A stretch of DNA of 64,000 nucleotides from Malachius bipustulatus (Eukaryota > Arthropoda > Insecta > Coleoptera > Melyridae). The notes under the pieces are model-generated. The model had not been told where the DNA came from. It did no database searches and saw nothing but the letters and a program-made list of their open reading frames with translations. The DNA lies in assembly GCA_910589415.1 (NCBI GenBank), contig OU342632.1:12093507-12157506 (forward strand). Reading direction: 5' to 3'. The position numbers were made by a program, and so were the translations under genes. This document shows positions 35,895 through 46,909 of this stretch, in pieces (position 1 is the first letter of the stretch; each line of letters opens with the position of its first letter).

Positions 35895-36725
35895 ACCTTT
35901 GCAAAAGGATCATTTTATACCACTAGGCAGGGAAAAATGATCCTCTGCGAGGTTGGATAAAACGATGCCCACCTAATTACCACAGAAGGTAACATTTTTA
36001 AAAAGCAAGATAATACAAACAAGTGTCTTGTCAAATATTTATTGTAGGTAATATATTTGAACATGGTATAAACTTGAAAAAGCAAATAACATAAAAGTAA
36101 ACTCTTTTAATTGCCAAATTAAAGCAAAAATTAAAATAAAAGTAACACATTCGCTTAATAATCAATTCAAGCAAAACAAAACAAAACTATAAAACATATA
36201 ACGAAACTATAACTTTGATGAAAATTGTACCTATTAAAATAATGTAAAAAATAGAAGTTGATAAAATATTAGTGAGGCACGGGTAAAACGATCCTAGCAC
36301 GAGTTAAACGATCCTAGGATCATTTTACCCACCCTTTATAAGGGATAATTTTGCCGAAAATATGAAATCTAGAATGGATGAAGTTCACTACAAACAGGTT
36401 ATGTTGAGCTGGTTCATAAACACGGTAAACTATATAAAGAATAGGCGTACAAATGTCAAAAGATACAAAGAAATTTCGCATATCTACACTATCAAAATAT
36501 TATAATATAACATAATCTCAAGGTACAAAATAGATACAAAAATCACTTTTTACGTAAAATTTCCAAACACCGACGTAAACGCGGCCATTTCAATTATGTA
36601 CCAAACAAAAGAAACAAATTCAACACACATAGTATCATAGGTACAAAAAGCGTAGATGGCAGCCCCTGGACTGAAAAGTACACTGGGATACCCGCCAGGA
36701 TCACTTTAGACCACCTTCCCTAAAT
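35895..36725. repeat. Region with recurrent AAA(C/A)GATCCT motif
   Basis: Variants of GGATCATTTTATACCAC or its complement occur at about 35908, 35937, 36288, 36309-36330 and 36699, on both strands, often next to CACC or GGTG. At 36309-36330 two opposite copies abut at the palindrome CCTAGG. This looks like the sub-terminal region of an unidentified transposon. Confidence 0.4.
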
Positions 36726-37960
36726 CGAAAATATTAAAAATAATGCATAAAGTGTATAACACTTTCTCTGTGGGATTGTTATTATCTTACACATTTTTTA
36801 CTGTTTTCGAAGCCTTCCTGCTTCGAAACAAGGCTGTATTCCAAAATATTAAATGTGTCTAATCTGACCGAAACATTATTAACACGAAAGTAGTTTTTTT
36901 TTGTCTATGCATACCGTTAATTATCACATCTGTAAAATTGACCATTCCAAGCAAATAAAAAATAATTTTGTTGCAATACTCGTATATGGACAAAACTTAC
37001 GATTTTGAAAAATATCTCATTTAAAACACCCACTTCATTAAAAGTTTTACAAATTTTGCACGATGAAATTTTGAAACATTTTCCCCAGAAGGCCAAACCG
37101 CAGAAGAAACAAACTATTGATGCGAAGTGAATTTTAGATTGGATTGAATCAAAATCCGTGTTGATATAGAAATGTTCCAATGGGAATATGAAACTTACAG
37201 CAACTTCGCACTCGTGTTCCCTAAATGGAGTTTCATAAAACTATGAAACTACAAAGTGATGCAGAGATTCACCAATTTGCACATGGAACTTCTAAAATAG
37301 TTTATAAAGTAGATACTTAAGTGAAATCTGTTTACAGTTCCAAGTCACGTCTGATAATACGTTCTGCAGATGACTGCATTTCCTTCATTTTATGGTATCT
37401 CTTGAAATAATAATGATTTATATTTATACCTTTCCCATACCTTGTATGTTTCTGCAGTAAATGTGTTTGAAAAATGACACATACATTTATAATATTATTT
37501 CTACTCAGAACCAATTATTGGCCAGCACGTGCAGCAAAGATTGTATAGAAGATGTGGATTATAACAGTGAATCTTTGGCATACGGTGTTTAGTCAATTTA
37601 ATAGTTATTCATTTTAAGCGATTCGATTTTAGACGAACTCGTTTAGACTATTTTAGTTGCCATCACTTTATACTTCACTTCAAGTCTCTGTTTTTTTATC
37701 ATTTAGCAAGGTGAACGGTTACTTTGTATTAAGGTAACAATTAGTACCTAATTCTTATTTTAGAAAATGGCTTTAATATAATATAGAGTATAGCTACTTT
37801 AATTTATGTATGACAATTAAATGAACCCATGCTGATGGTAGGAATATCAAAATAACTACACTTACTTACTTCATATTAAAAAACGGATTTTCAGAATAAT
37901 TTTATAAACATGTCTGAATTAAACACCTATCCTTCGCTAAGAATGTAGTTGGAGTATAAT
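36726..37960. other. Interval without a recognisable gene
   Basis: AT-rich; open frames 36917-37180 and 37332-37514 (both minus) show no recognisable motif. Confidence 0.45.
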
Positions 37961-37982
37961 AGTCGGTTGACAACTCATCGTA

Positions 37983-38013
37983 CTGATGAGTCCCAAGTAG
38001 GACGAAACACGTC
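37983..38013 (+). ncRNA. Hammerhead ribozyme-like core
   Basis: The order CTGATGA (37983-37989), GTCC-CAAGTA-GGAC (perfect 4 bp stem II, 37990-38003), GAAA (38004-38007) and, after a minimal helix III (AC/GT), a GTC cleavage triplet (38011-38013) fits the hammerhead consensus. Very short helix III is typical of type I hammerheads in Penelope-like retroelements and some invertebrate satellites. I could not pair a helix I from the immediate flanks, so this copy may be inactive. No Penelope-like RT is visible nearby. Confidence 0.6.
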
Positions 38014-38300
38014 GCTCACCTGCGGTAATAATGACACATCTTTTAGAAAATCACATCAGCTTTTACAAAAAGACGAAGGACTGGCAGTCGCGGGGTCTTA
38101 GTGTATAACATTAAATGTGCTAGTATTGCTTAAATAATTACTACTATCTCTTCACACGTGCCATTATTGCTTACACTCGAATGACAATTCGCTAACTAAG
38201 AAACACAATATACCGAACATTATGTGCCAGTGCCAGTATAGATGTGGCGTGAAGTATTAACATTGACATATGACATTCGTTCAATCCATGTTGGCACGAG

Positions 38301-38580
38301 CACAGAATAGGTACAATCAGAATCTAAACTTCAGTAAAAATAGAAAAATACCGAGTTCGCGCATCTACCTACTCGGCGCATAGAGATCCGCCATGATTTG
38401 AGATGAGCTTTCATTAGTTTTGAATGCGGGCCCACAGAATAGAATTGTACCTATTCTGTGGCGGGCTGGTGGCGGGCCTGCGTTTCTACTCTGAAGCAAT
38501 GGTCGCTAGAGGTGTGGCTTGTCTCTAAAAGATCAAAAGCGCCGCCGGCGAGTTTAGCTTCTGATTGTATCTATTCTGTG
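38301..38580. repeat. Inverted-repeat element with ACAGAATAGGTACAA ends
   Basis: CACAGAATAGGTACAATCAG (38301 on) is repeated inverted at 38551-38580 at 28 of 30 positions. A third copy of the motif forms a central hairpin at 38433-38460. The interior is unusually GC-rich for the window. It is a small non-autonomous element or a regulatory repeat; no coding frame is supported. Confidence 0.6.
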
Positions 38581-38922
38581 GCACAAGCCTCATCTCGGCG
38601 AGACTATTTAAACTAACTTTGTGGCGGTTTTGCTGAATGCAAATTCAGAATTTAAAATCATCAATCAGAATGCAAATTCATTGGATTTTAATTTTGATGG
38701 CAGTGTTACCCCATTTTTTATAAAGTTATAAATGTGCCACTATTGCCATGCCGCCGGTGACAGACGTGTCTACAATTTCCACCTCTAACTCACAGCGAGG
38801 CATCAATGAACGGCATGATATTGTTTTGCAATATGTCATTTATCTTTTGTCTATTTTATAATTGCAAAATCTTATAGACTATTATACCTACATTGCAACA
38901 ATACGCTATGGATAACAAAATA

Positions 38923-39270
38923 CAGGTGGGCCATCGAAAAGGTAACAAGCCTAATATTTTGGAAAGTCAAGATGTATGCGAAAAACGCCGAAACAGGTCG
39001 ATTTTGTTATCGAGGGGGACATATTTTTGTGACAAATTTAACTACCCAAGTTCACCCCCTTGGCAGGGGTAGCTATCCTGTGCTTATCATCATAGGGAAC
39101 AGCTATCGAGTGATACATCATTTAAAAGCTACTTGAATTCTCTTTACATCGATATCCAACATTTTGGGTTTCGCTTATTTCGCTTACATACAAGCTTTTC
39201 ACTTCTTCTTTTTTCACATTCTTCACTTTCCAAATTATTAGGCTTGTTACCTTTTCGATGGCCCACACTG
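38923..39270. mobile_element. 348 bp TA-flanked MITE, CAGGTGGGCCATCG terminus
   Basis: CAGGTGGGCCATCGAAAAGG continues inverted with good identity for about 45 bp to the right end CCTTTTCGATGGCCCACACTG. TA flanks both sides (38921-38922, 39271-39272). No coding capacity. Confidence 0.8.
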
Positions 39271-39291
39271 TATAGATTTTTTAACAGCGGG

Positions 39292-39495
39292 TATTATAAA
39301 GGCTCATTAAGTTAACGGGCAAATTTCTGTGGCCATTTCTGAAGAAAGTATCGAGTCTAAGGGGAAATTTTTTAATTTTATCTATTGTTGACATGAAAGT
39401 TATTACAGAAATGTTAATAAAAGTCATTTGACGTCGATATTAGCTTCAAAAACGAGCACAGAAATCTGCCCGTTAGCCTAATGGCCTTTATAATA
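39292..39495. mobile_element. 204 bp MITE with TATTATAAAGGC termini
   Basis: TATTATAAAGGCTCATTAAG... through ACGGGCAAATTTCTGTG is mirrored by CACAGAAATCTGCCCGT...GCCTTTATAATA. The TIRs are about 40 bp with a few mismatches. It sits 21 bp from the neighbouring MITE and 69 bp from the next palindrome. Confidence 0.7.
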
Positions 39496-39563
39496 TTGGC
39501 TGTAAGTCGAATTCTGTGCGGACTTAAAACGATCAAAATCAATATAGGATGACATTTCACACA

Positions 39564-40447
39564 TACAGGGTTATTCACGGTAAACGCCACGGAAGTTTAT
39601 GGCCGTGTCTCTGGATTTTAGGATCTTTTTATTTTTGGAGTGGATAGAGACCCGGCAGAGGTACGTTTTAAAATTATATATTCATAATGTACAGATGTCC
39701 CAAAATCATGAAACATATCAAAGTTATGTTTTTTTAAATGGAATGCTCCTATGTTATTGCATTTTTAGATTGCCTGGGAAGAAAAAAGAAAATTGGCTTT
39801 TACAGTTCGTGTTTAAATTCAGAAGTTTGTGAGTTATAAACAAGTGAAAATCGTCATTTTTGGAGTTCAAGGCCCTGTACAACGAAAACAGCTCAAGATA
39901 GAGAAAAACGGCTTACATGTCCCTATTTTAACTTTGCATGTACTATCCAATGATGTAGATGAAATGTTTATACAAGGTGATAAAAAATTTGAAAAATTCT
40001 CAGATTTCTCCACGCGTCGACAAATAAAAACATCAAAGAAAGTACAAATGTTTCTATACCATAGGATAGTACATTAAAAGTTAAAATAGGGACATGTAAG
40101 CCGTTTTTCTCTATCTTGAGCCATTTTCGTTGTACAGGGCTTTGAAATTCAAAAATGACGATTTTCACTTATTTATAACTCACAAACTTTTGAATTTAAA
40201 CACCAACTGTAAAAACCAATCTTATTTTCTCTTCTCAGACAATCTAAAAATGCAATAACATAGGAGCATTCCATTTAAAAAAACATAACTTTGATATGTT
40301 TCATGCTTTTGGGACACGCTGTACATTATGAATATAATTTTAAAACGTACCTCTGCCGGGTCTCTATCCACTCCAAAAATAAAAAGATCCTAAAATCCAG
40401 AGACACGGCCATAATATTCCGTGGCGTATACCGTGAATAACCCTGTA
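39564..40447. mobile_element. 0.88 kb palindromic element, TA-CAGGG terminus (copy B)
   Basis: Ends TACAGGGTTATTCACGGTAA and its complement are centred at 40005.5. The whole length is very similar to 24352-25233, including the inner TACAG(A/G)TGTCCC layer and the shared core. Open frames 39829-40077 and 39968-40168 fall in the core and have no protein homology I recognise. Confidence 0.85.
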
Positions 40448-41231
40448 TATACAAAGAAGAAATATCGTACATAATATAAGTAGTATAGGCATATCTCATC
40501 CATTCTCCAGGGTCTATTTTCCACACGTGACATTAAAACATTCAATTTTATTGCTTAATTTATAAGTTCTAAACATTGAAATTTAACAGAGTACCCATAG
40601 CAAAGTTTTAGCAAGTTTTTAAGCAATAATAATTGTTGCGTATTATACACGTTTTAATTGCGACAAAACGCATGTAACTATTTATGAACACCAAATTTTG
40701 TATACATAATTTTGAAAGGAGCGTTGTTTAATCAATAATTTAATAAAGTGCTGTCGATAACTGTAACCATGTAATAAGAGTAGCAATTCGTTCTAGAAAA
40801 GTTTCACTCAGTTCGAACAAGCAATTTCTTAGCTAAGTAAGTACCTCTACAACTAAAGTATTTTTCATGGTAAAAAATGAGAAATCAAGATGAATTGAAT
40901 AATATAGAGTGTGTAGCTCTAGTAGTATGTAGGTTTTTTACCAGGATTAAAATGAAATGATTCTTCCAAATGTTAGCTAAATGCTATGATATGTTTTCGA
41001 GAAAATATTTTTAAAGGGTCGTGCCTTCAGGCTACCTCCTTGATTAAGATTGTTGTTCAATATTGAATCAGAGTACACATTATAAATTACTTATTTTATT
41101 AGCTAACGATCGCAGATATTTATTTTGGCATTTTTTCACTTTTTCTTCACTTTTTATCAATTTTATTGCAACTAGAAACACGAAACTTTCATATATTTAT
41201 CTACTGTTTCATAAAAACTTTATTTGAACTA

Positions 41232-41290
41232 TACAGGCTGATCCCAAAATGACAGACACGGTATACAGAGTGTTGTAGAGGATGTTCAGA
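41232..41290. repeat. Truncated TA-CAGG terminus
   Basis: TACAGGCTGATCCCAAAATG followed by GGTATACAGAGTGTTGTAGA resembles the 5' end of TACAGGG-type elements. No right end was found. Confidence 0.35.
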
Positions 41291-41724
41291 AATACTGTAA
41301 ATTTAAAACAAAAATTGTTGCCTCGGCTTCGTTACCAAGATTCCTTTTTCTAAAATTTAAATCTAAATGGCAGTCAAATTGAAACAACCTCCACTGGCCA
41401 AGGACATGAATTAACATAACTATTACAATAGGGTTTTATTTTCATCTTTTTAAATATCGGTAACGTAATTTCAGACATTCAAAGTCTACCTATTCTCTGA
41501 GTTCAACAAAATTTTTCAATGTGGCATCGCTATTCGAATTCGAACTCAACAATGTACCCTCGAAACGATAATTAGTGTTTAAAACTTGGTTGGACTTTTC
41601 AATTCATATGTTTCCATGGTAACATCTTCCTGGGAATGGTATAGACCTACACACTATTTTTCGTCCAGAATGGAACTGGATTCCTATTATGTAATTATTT
41701 TATTCCCGTATGGCTTGGTAACTT

Positions 41725-42011
41725 GTGTGTCCATTTACAAAACATTTGAACCATTATTTTAGAAATACACGTCGAGCCGTAATAACTCATCTCTATCAGG
41801 TTAAGCTCGTTACACCTCGCACCACCTTAGTTCAGACTTCTTTCATTATAGAACCGCATAACTTTGGAATCATATTTCAAGGGATGAGGATATTTCTGAG
41901 GAATACAACTTGCAACGATTCGAAGTTCACGTGAATCGATATTTCCGCTCACGCACTGCTCCGAGAGAATCATATAGGGATTCTTTTACAGTGCAAGTGC
42001 ATTTTCAATAA
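41725..42011 (+). pseudogene. 3' end of a decayed CR1/jockey-like LINE ORF2
   Basis: Frames joined across one shift read NTRRA, then YQVKLVTPRTTLVQTSFI and YRTA.LWNHISRDEDISEE. LQRFEVHVNRYFRSRT follows, with a stop at 42009-42011 and an A/T-rich tail. The TR...f.Y....WN.i......f......y pattern is the usual C-terminal signature of CR1/jockey RT proteins. Everything upstream is missing or unrecognisable. Confidence 0.5.
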
Positions 42012-43214
42012 AAAAAATTATAAAAAATTATTATCAATTTTATTATTATTAGTTTGAGTGAGGGCTCTTTAAAAATTCCTTATAAAACGAAGGGAAACAC
42101 CAAAAACTATTCTTGAAGAAATGTTAACTGTATACCTACCTATATAGATTATTGCCTCTTCATTTCAACAATTTGCGATTTATTATGATTCTAAATCGAA
42201 ACAAAAGTCGATTTATTAAGTATATTAAGGTCACCCCTTCTGCAAAAAAAAATTTGCTACGATTTTCCGGGGGGATAGGACTCCCGGAGAATTTTGCTGA
42301 TTGATTATCTGAATAAGGATACTATACGGTAACGGAAGCGTATTGTGCAAATCAAAGTGTCTTGTTGCTCTATCGGTGCAAAATCGTGCAAACGGTGAAC
42401 TATCGTTGACACCGTTTACAAGTCTAGAATTTCAAAATTTGTTATTGCTGATTATGTTCAAAGAAATAATTGAACAGTTGAACACCCGTCCTATTTACTG
42501 TCCAGGTGTAAAATCCCGTGACTATGTTTTGTTTCCAATTCACAAAAGAAAAAAAATAAGAGAGAAAAAATTCAAGAACAATGAAAAAGTTTTCAAAGCT
42601 GTGATTCATGAGTGACCTTACATAGACCAATGGTGATAAGAGGACTTCAAGGCGGGTCGAAAACCACAAAAGAAATTTTTTTTTGTGTGATTGGTTAAGA
42701 AGTTACAGGGTGTTTTATGTCTCAGGTACAAAACTTTGATAGGCGATATTTCTGAAACGGCTGGAGATATTTTGTAGAAATTTACTAGGAATGGTGCATT
42801 CCGGAAACTTATCAAAACCGCATTCTGAGTTAATCAAAAATCCAGGACCGGACTTGAAAATTTTTGCCCCCATGGTCTTTGTTGAAAAAGTTAATTTTCT
42901 GACTGTGCTACTGAAAAACTGCCATCGAATTTGAAAAGATAAGAAAAAACTCTATAGAAATCATTCCTCAATTTGAACGGCACACCCAAACCGTCTCGAA
43001 AAAAAATGTCAAAGTAAAACTTCTCAGTAAATTATCGTTTTCGAGCAGACATATTTTACTTAATGTTCGTCTGAATTTCTTCAAATTTATTTTTTGACTA
43101 TTTTCTGCGGGAAAAATGTTGGACAGAAGGCCAAGCTTTATTACTGGGAAATCAGGTGTCAACTACAAAATTTTCAGATTTCACTAATAATCACAAATCA
43201 TTTCACTAATAACG

Positions 43215-43548
43215 AATACCAGACATTATGTTTGTGTATAGTTTCTGCAATGGAAATTCAAGAGCAGCTGCGAGAGAATACCATAGAAGATCACAATCGA
43301 AGAACACCGGCCCATGTAACGTTTCGCGTCTGTTTTCCAATTTTCTCGAAACCACACATATTTCCCTGAGTTCAAAGGAATGCTGAACCTCAATTGGAAA
43401 ATCTGAGCCATAAAAGATCGTGGAGATGGTGGCAGTAAATCCAAGTATGTACAAGTACGCGAAGAATTGGGAAAGCACTGAGCATTTCTCAATCAAGAGT
43501 ATGGCGAACTTAGAAAAAAAGAAGAGCGGATGCCATCCCTGTCACGTA
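43215..43548 (+). pseudogene. Transposase N-terminal HTH (DUF4817-like), remnant
   Basis: DIMFVYSFCNGNSRAAAREY is a good match to the opening helix-turn-helix of insect DUF4817-type transposases (consensus-like MxFVYGxxxxNxxxAxxxY). YHRRSQSKNTG and RLFSN follow where RRFPxRRxPxxxxFxxV is expected. A second HTH stretch (VAVNPSMYKY...) and SMANLEKKKSGCHPCHVYRV, near VWRTLKxxxLHPYHxQxVQ, end at 43548, where a palindrome interrupts the gene. This is the DNA-binding half of the enzyme. Confidence 0.65.
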
Positions 43549-44352
43549 TACAGGGTGAGGCGCGAGAACCTTAGGGCATGTTTATATGGAGAAGTGTTAG
43601 GAGTAGAAGTCTAAAAATTTGTACGTGTATAATTTCGGTTTTGACGAGCTGAACTAAAATATTCACAACCCCACACCACTTCCGGTTATACCGGAAGTTG
43701 CCATATTTTTCTTTTTTTAAATGGTACACCCTGTATATTATTACATTTTCAGATTGCCTAAAAAAAAGTAATAAAAATGATGTTTACAGTTCAAATTTGT
43801 AACGACCAATTTATGAGTTATAAAGAAATGAAAATTGCAATTTTCCATTTTCAAAGCAGCTTAGCTTGAAAACGGGTTAAGATATCGGAAAACGGCTTAC
43901 ATGTCCCTATCCTAACTTTTTGTATACTACGCTAGAGTACCTACAAAAAAAATATATTTTATTAATTTTTTTTTGAAAATCGCTGATTTTTCATCACTTT
44001 GTATACAAATTCCATCAGCACCATAGGATACTACGTGAAAAGTTAAGATAGGGACATGTAAGCCGTTTTCCGATATCTTGACCCGTTTTCGACCTAAGCT
44101 GCTTTGAGAATGGAAAATTGCGATTATCATTTATTTATAACTCATAAACCACTCGGTACAATTTTGAACTGTAAACCATTTAAAATAAGAAACTTGATGG
44201 CAACTTCCGGTATAACCAGAAATGGTGAGGGGTTGTGAATATTTTAGTTCAGCTCGGCAAAACCGAAATCATACACGTACAAATTTTTAGACTTCTACTC
44301 CCAGGACTTCTCCATATAAAAATGCCCTAAGGTTCTCGCGCCTCACCCTGTA
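43549..44352. mobile_element. 0.8 kb palindromic element inserted in a transposase gene
   Basis: TACAGGGTGAGGCGCGAGAA is mirrored by TTCTCGCGCCTCACCCTGTA ending at 44352; the centre is at 43950.5. The transposase reading resumes on the far side, so this is a later insertion. The core (ACATGTCCCTATCCTAAC near 43900 and its partner near 44055) is related to those at 5.5, 24.8 and 40.0 kb, with different outer arms. Confidence 0.85.
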
Positions 44353-44716
44353 CAAAGCGTACAGAGGCTTCAACCATTCAATGAAGTTCCATTGAATGGA
44401 CTGCGTAGAATTTTGTGTACTGATCGAAGCTCAGTTCACGCGGGATGGTGTAACGAATAAAAAAAACTCCCACCTATGGGCATATGAAAATCCGAGCTCT
44501 GTTCTTCAGAAGAACTCGCAACAGATTTTCTATAAATGTGCAGTGTGGCATTGCCAAATGATACCCTAATAGGACCCCATTTTTTGCTGGGCGGCTCAAA
44601 TAATTCAAAAAGCAAACCAAAATTTATGGAAACGCTGCAGGAAATGTATTGAAGTTGGTAAAGGACATTTTGAGAACCGTTTATAACATTAATATTGATA
44701 ACATTTAGTTTACACT
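44353..44716 (+). pseudogene. Transposase catalytic region (DDE type), remnant
   Basis: Continuing from 43548, the plus strand reads EAQFTRDGV and NSHLWAYENPSSVLQKN. This matches the (C/S)DEAxFxxxGxxNxxNxHxWAxENP block of mariner-type transposases, with the leading Asp position eroded to Ile in this copy. SINVWCGIANDTLIGP-like sequence follows with shifts. The gene ends with WKRCRKCIEVGKGHFE, close to the family's usual RxxxCIxxxGxHFExL ending. The middle DDE part is deleted. Confidence 0.65.
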
Positions 44717-45641
44717 GACATTTTTCCCACAGAAACAAGTCAAAAAATAAATTTGAAGGAATTCAGACGAACATTAAGTAAAATATGTCTGCTCGAAAAC
44801 GATAATTTACTGAGAAGTTTTACTTTGACATTTTTTTTTCGAGACGGTTTGGGTGTGCCGTTCAAATTGAGGAATGATTTCTATAGAGTTTTTTCTTATC
44901 TTTTCAAATTCGATGACAGTTTTTCAGTAGCACGGTCAGAAAATAAACTTTTTCAACAAAGACCATGGGGGCAAAAATTTTCAAGTCCGGTCCTGGATTT
45001 TTAATTAACTCAGAATGCGGTTTTGATGAGTTTCCGGAATGTACCATTCCTAGTAAATTTCTACAAAATATCTTAAAACACCCTGTAACTTCTTAACCAA
45101 TCACACAAAAAAAATTTCTTTTGTGGTTTTCGACCCGCCTTGAAGTCCGCTTATCACCATTGGTCTATGTAAGGTCACTCATGAATCACCCTGTATACTG
45201 GACACTGGACTAGAAAAAGGTTATTGAAACGGTGTAATACCTGTAGTCAAAAGTTTCCAACTTAAATAAAGCTCCCTTTTCCTGTAATGTTTCACGTCAC
45301 TTCAATTTATATAAACAGAAGATTATAAAATGCTTCTCTGGCCAAAACTATGGTCGTGATTCAAAACATGCATGCGGGGCACATAACTCACAAGTTTTGT
45401 CATTTATTTCCTGGCTATGGCCTTATTTCATTCTGCTCTTTCAGAGATATGCACAAATGAAAAATGATATCAGTTTCTCTTTTATTTAATGTGGGTAGGT
45501 AATAGGTATATCAATTAACTCTTAAAATTACATACAAAGATATGTATACAGCAGCCTTTACATATTGACTGGTAATATCATAATATAATATTAAAAAATA
45601 ACATGAAATTACTGGAATAAATTAGAAGAGGTAGGTAAGTA

Positions 45642-46905
45642 CAGCTTGACAAGAATATCTTGGCGGTTGTTAAAAGAGAGAGAGGTCCTAGAACGAGACA
45701 GAAAATCACCCCACCACCTTATCTGTTTTAGTACATTCTATGTAATAAATTTTGTGAAATGTATGGACATTGATACTTGACATTTGAATTTTATTATGAG
45801 CTAAAAGCTAATTTGGCTGCGTTCAATTAATATGAAAAAATGAAAATAAAATAAACAACGGAGTTTTAGTTATAACATTGACTGGTTTCTATCAAACTTC
45901 ATCTAATATTGTTACAAGAATACCAGTAGGAATTTTTCTTGGTGTAAGCCATTTAAAATGCAGACCCATATGGATGTAAAATTTATTAAAGACTCTGCGA
46001 CACTTTCGGTGCCAAACTGCCAATACAAATAATTATAGGTACCTATATACTAAAAATGTGCTATTCTCTATAAATATAAATTAACAATTATTCGCAAATA
46101 AATAATTATGTAAATAATATGAGCATGAGAAGAATGGATATACGTTTCATCCATGTACACTATATTTTCTACCTTCGGCTCTATATAATTTCTCATCATC
46201 CTTCTAAGAAAATGAAGACGCAAGAATCGCACTTCTTGCTTTTCCATCAAAATTTTTCTATTAGATCTTATTTTTCTCCACCGAAAGCCCAGTTTATGGA
46301 TAACTTTCCCTTGATTCATTGTACTCGTTATCTTCTGTAAATTTTGCAGTGATCCTCTCGAGCGTTGGAGTAATTTTTTCGGCTGTAATTCGACGCAGTA
46401 AACATTGATCAAAATCATCCAAGTTGGTTTTTGTTGCTAATTTAGTTCTTTTTTTACCAGAAGTAAATTTATCCGTTTGGCCATCGATGATATATTCTGC
46501 TTGTTTCCACCACTATCCTTTGAACAGTCCGTTCACTAATGCCTGTTGCACGAGCAACCCGTTTTTGGACTTGATTATTTGGTAAAATAGGACCACTATT
46601 TTTAGATTCACCAAGAAACTATTTATAAACGTTATTAACAATTTCATGGCTTTGACCGGAAAGGGTTTTATTAGCAACTTGGCTGTTAAATTTGCCATTT
46701 CAAAAGCTTGCAATACGTTTGTAATAATTAATTGTAACAAACATAATAAAATATAAACGTCAAGTATCAATGTCAAAACATTGTTCAAAAATCAAAATTT
46801 ATTACATAGAATGTACTAAAACAGATAAGGTGGTGGGGTGATTTTCTGTCTCGTTCTAGGACCTCTCTCTCCTTTAACAACCGCCAAGATATTTTTGTCG
46901 AGCAG
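45642..46905 (-). mobile_element. TA-flanked mariner-like transposon with about 155 bp TIRs
   Basis: TA (45640-45641), then CAGCTTGACAAGAATATCTT, and the inverted partner ending at 46905 followed by TA. The TIRs extend about 155 bp and include a near-identical block running CTTATCTGTTTTAGTACATT. The interior minus strand holds a partial transposase. At 1.26 kb it is of typical mariner length, but with the C-terminal third of the gene lost. Confidence 0.85.
46068..46790 (-). pseudogene. Mariner/Tc1-like transposase, C-terminally truncated
   Basis: On the minus strand, HTH-region pieces between 46790 and 46430 (ATGISERTVQR-like, out of frame) precede an open frame 46418-46068. That frame has KLGFRWRKIRSNRKILMEKQ, FLRLHFLRRMMRNYIEPKVE and IVYMDETYIHSSHA, the first catalytic Asp block (about 46115-46160). 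In the family this is followed by W and then the second Asp and the final acidic residue. Here an AT-rich non-matching tail follows, so the catalytic triad is incomplete. The enzyme would be non-functional. Confidence 0.8.
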
Positions 46906-46909
46906 TATA

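Larger units (their letters stand above)
42596..45195 (+). mobile_element. Mariner-like transposon with about 0.5 kb TIRs, interrupted
   Basis: Outer inverted repeats 42596-43122 and 44717-45195 are long and highly similar (GTGATTCATGAGTGACCTTA at the outside). The intact right terminus is TACAGGGTGATTCATG. Between them the plus strand encodes a decayed transposase whose gene is broken by a separate palindrome (43549-44352). TA-type CAGGGTG ends plus the coding region link the widespread CAGGGTG termini in this window to a mariner-type enzyme. Confidence 0.8.

Noticed and set aside
42968..43162. Open frame shared with 44753-45004
   Set aside because: Both lie in the long TIRs of the mariner-like transposon and are copies of one repeat, not genes.
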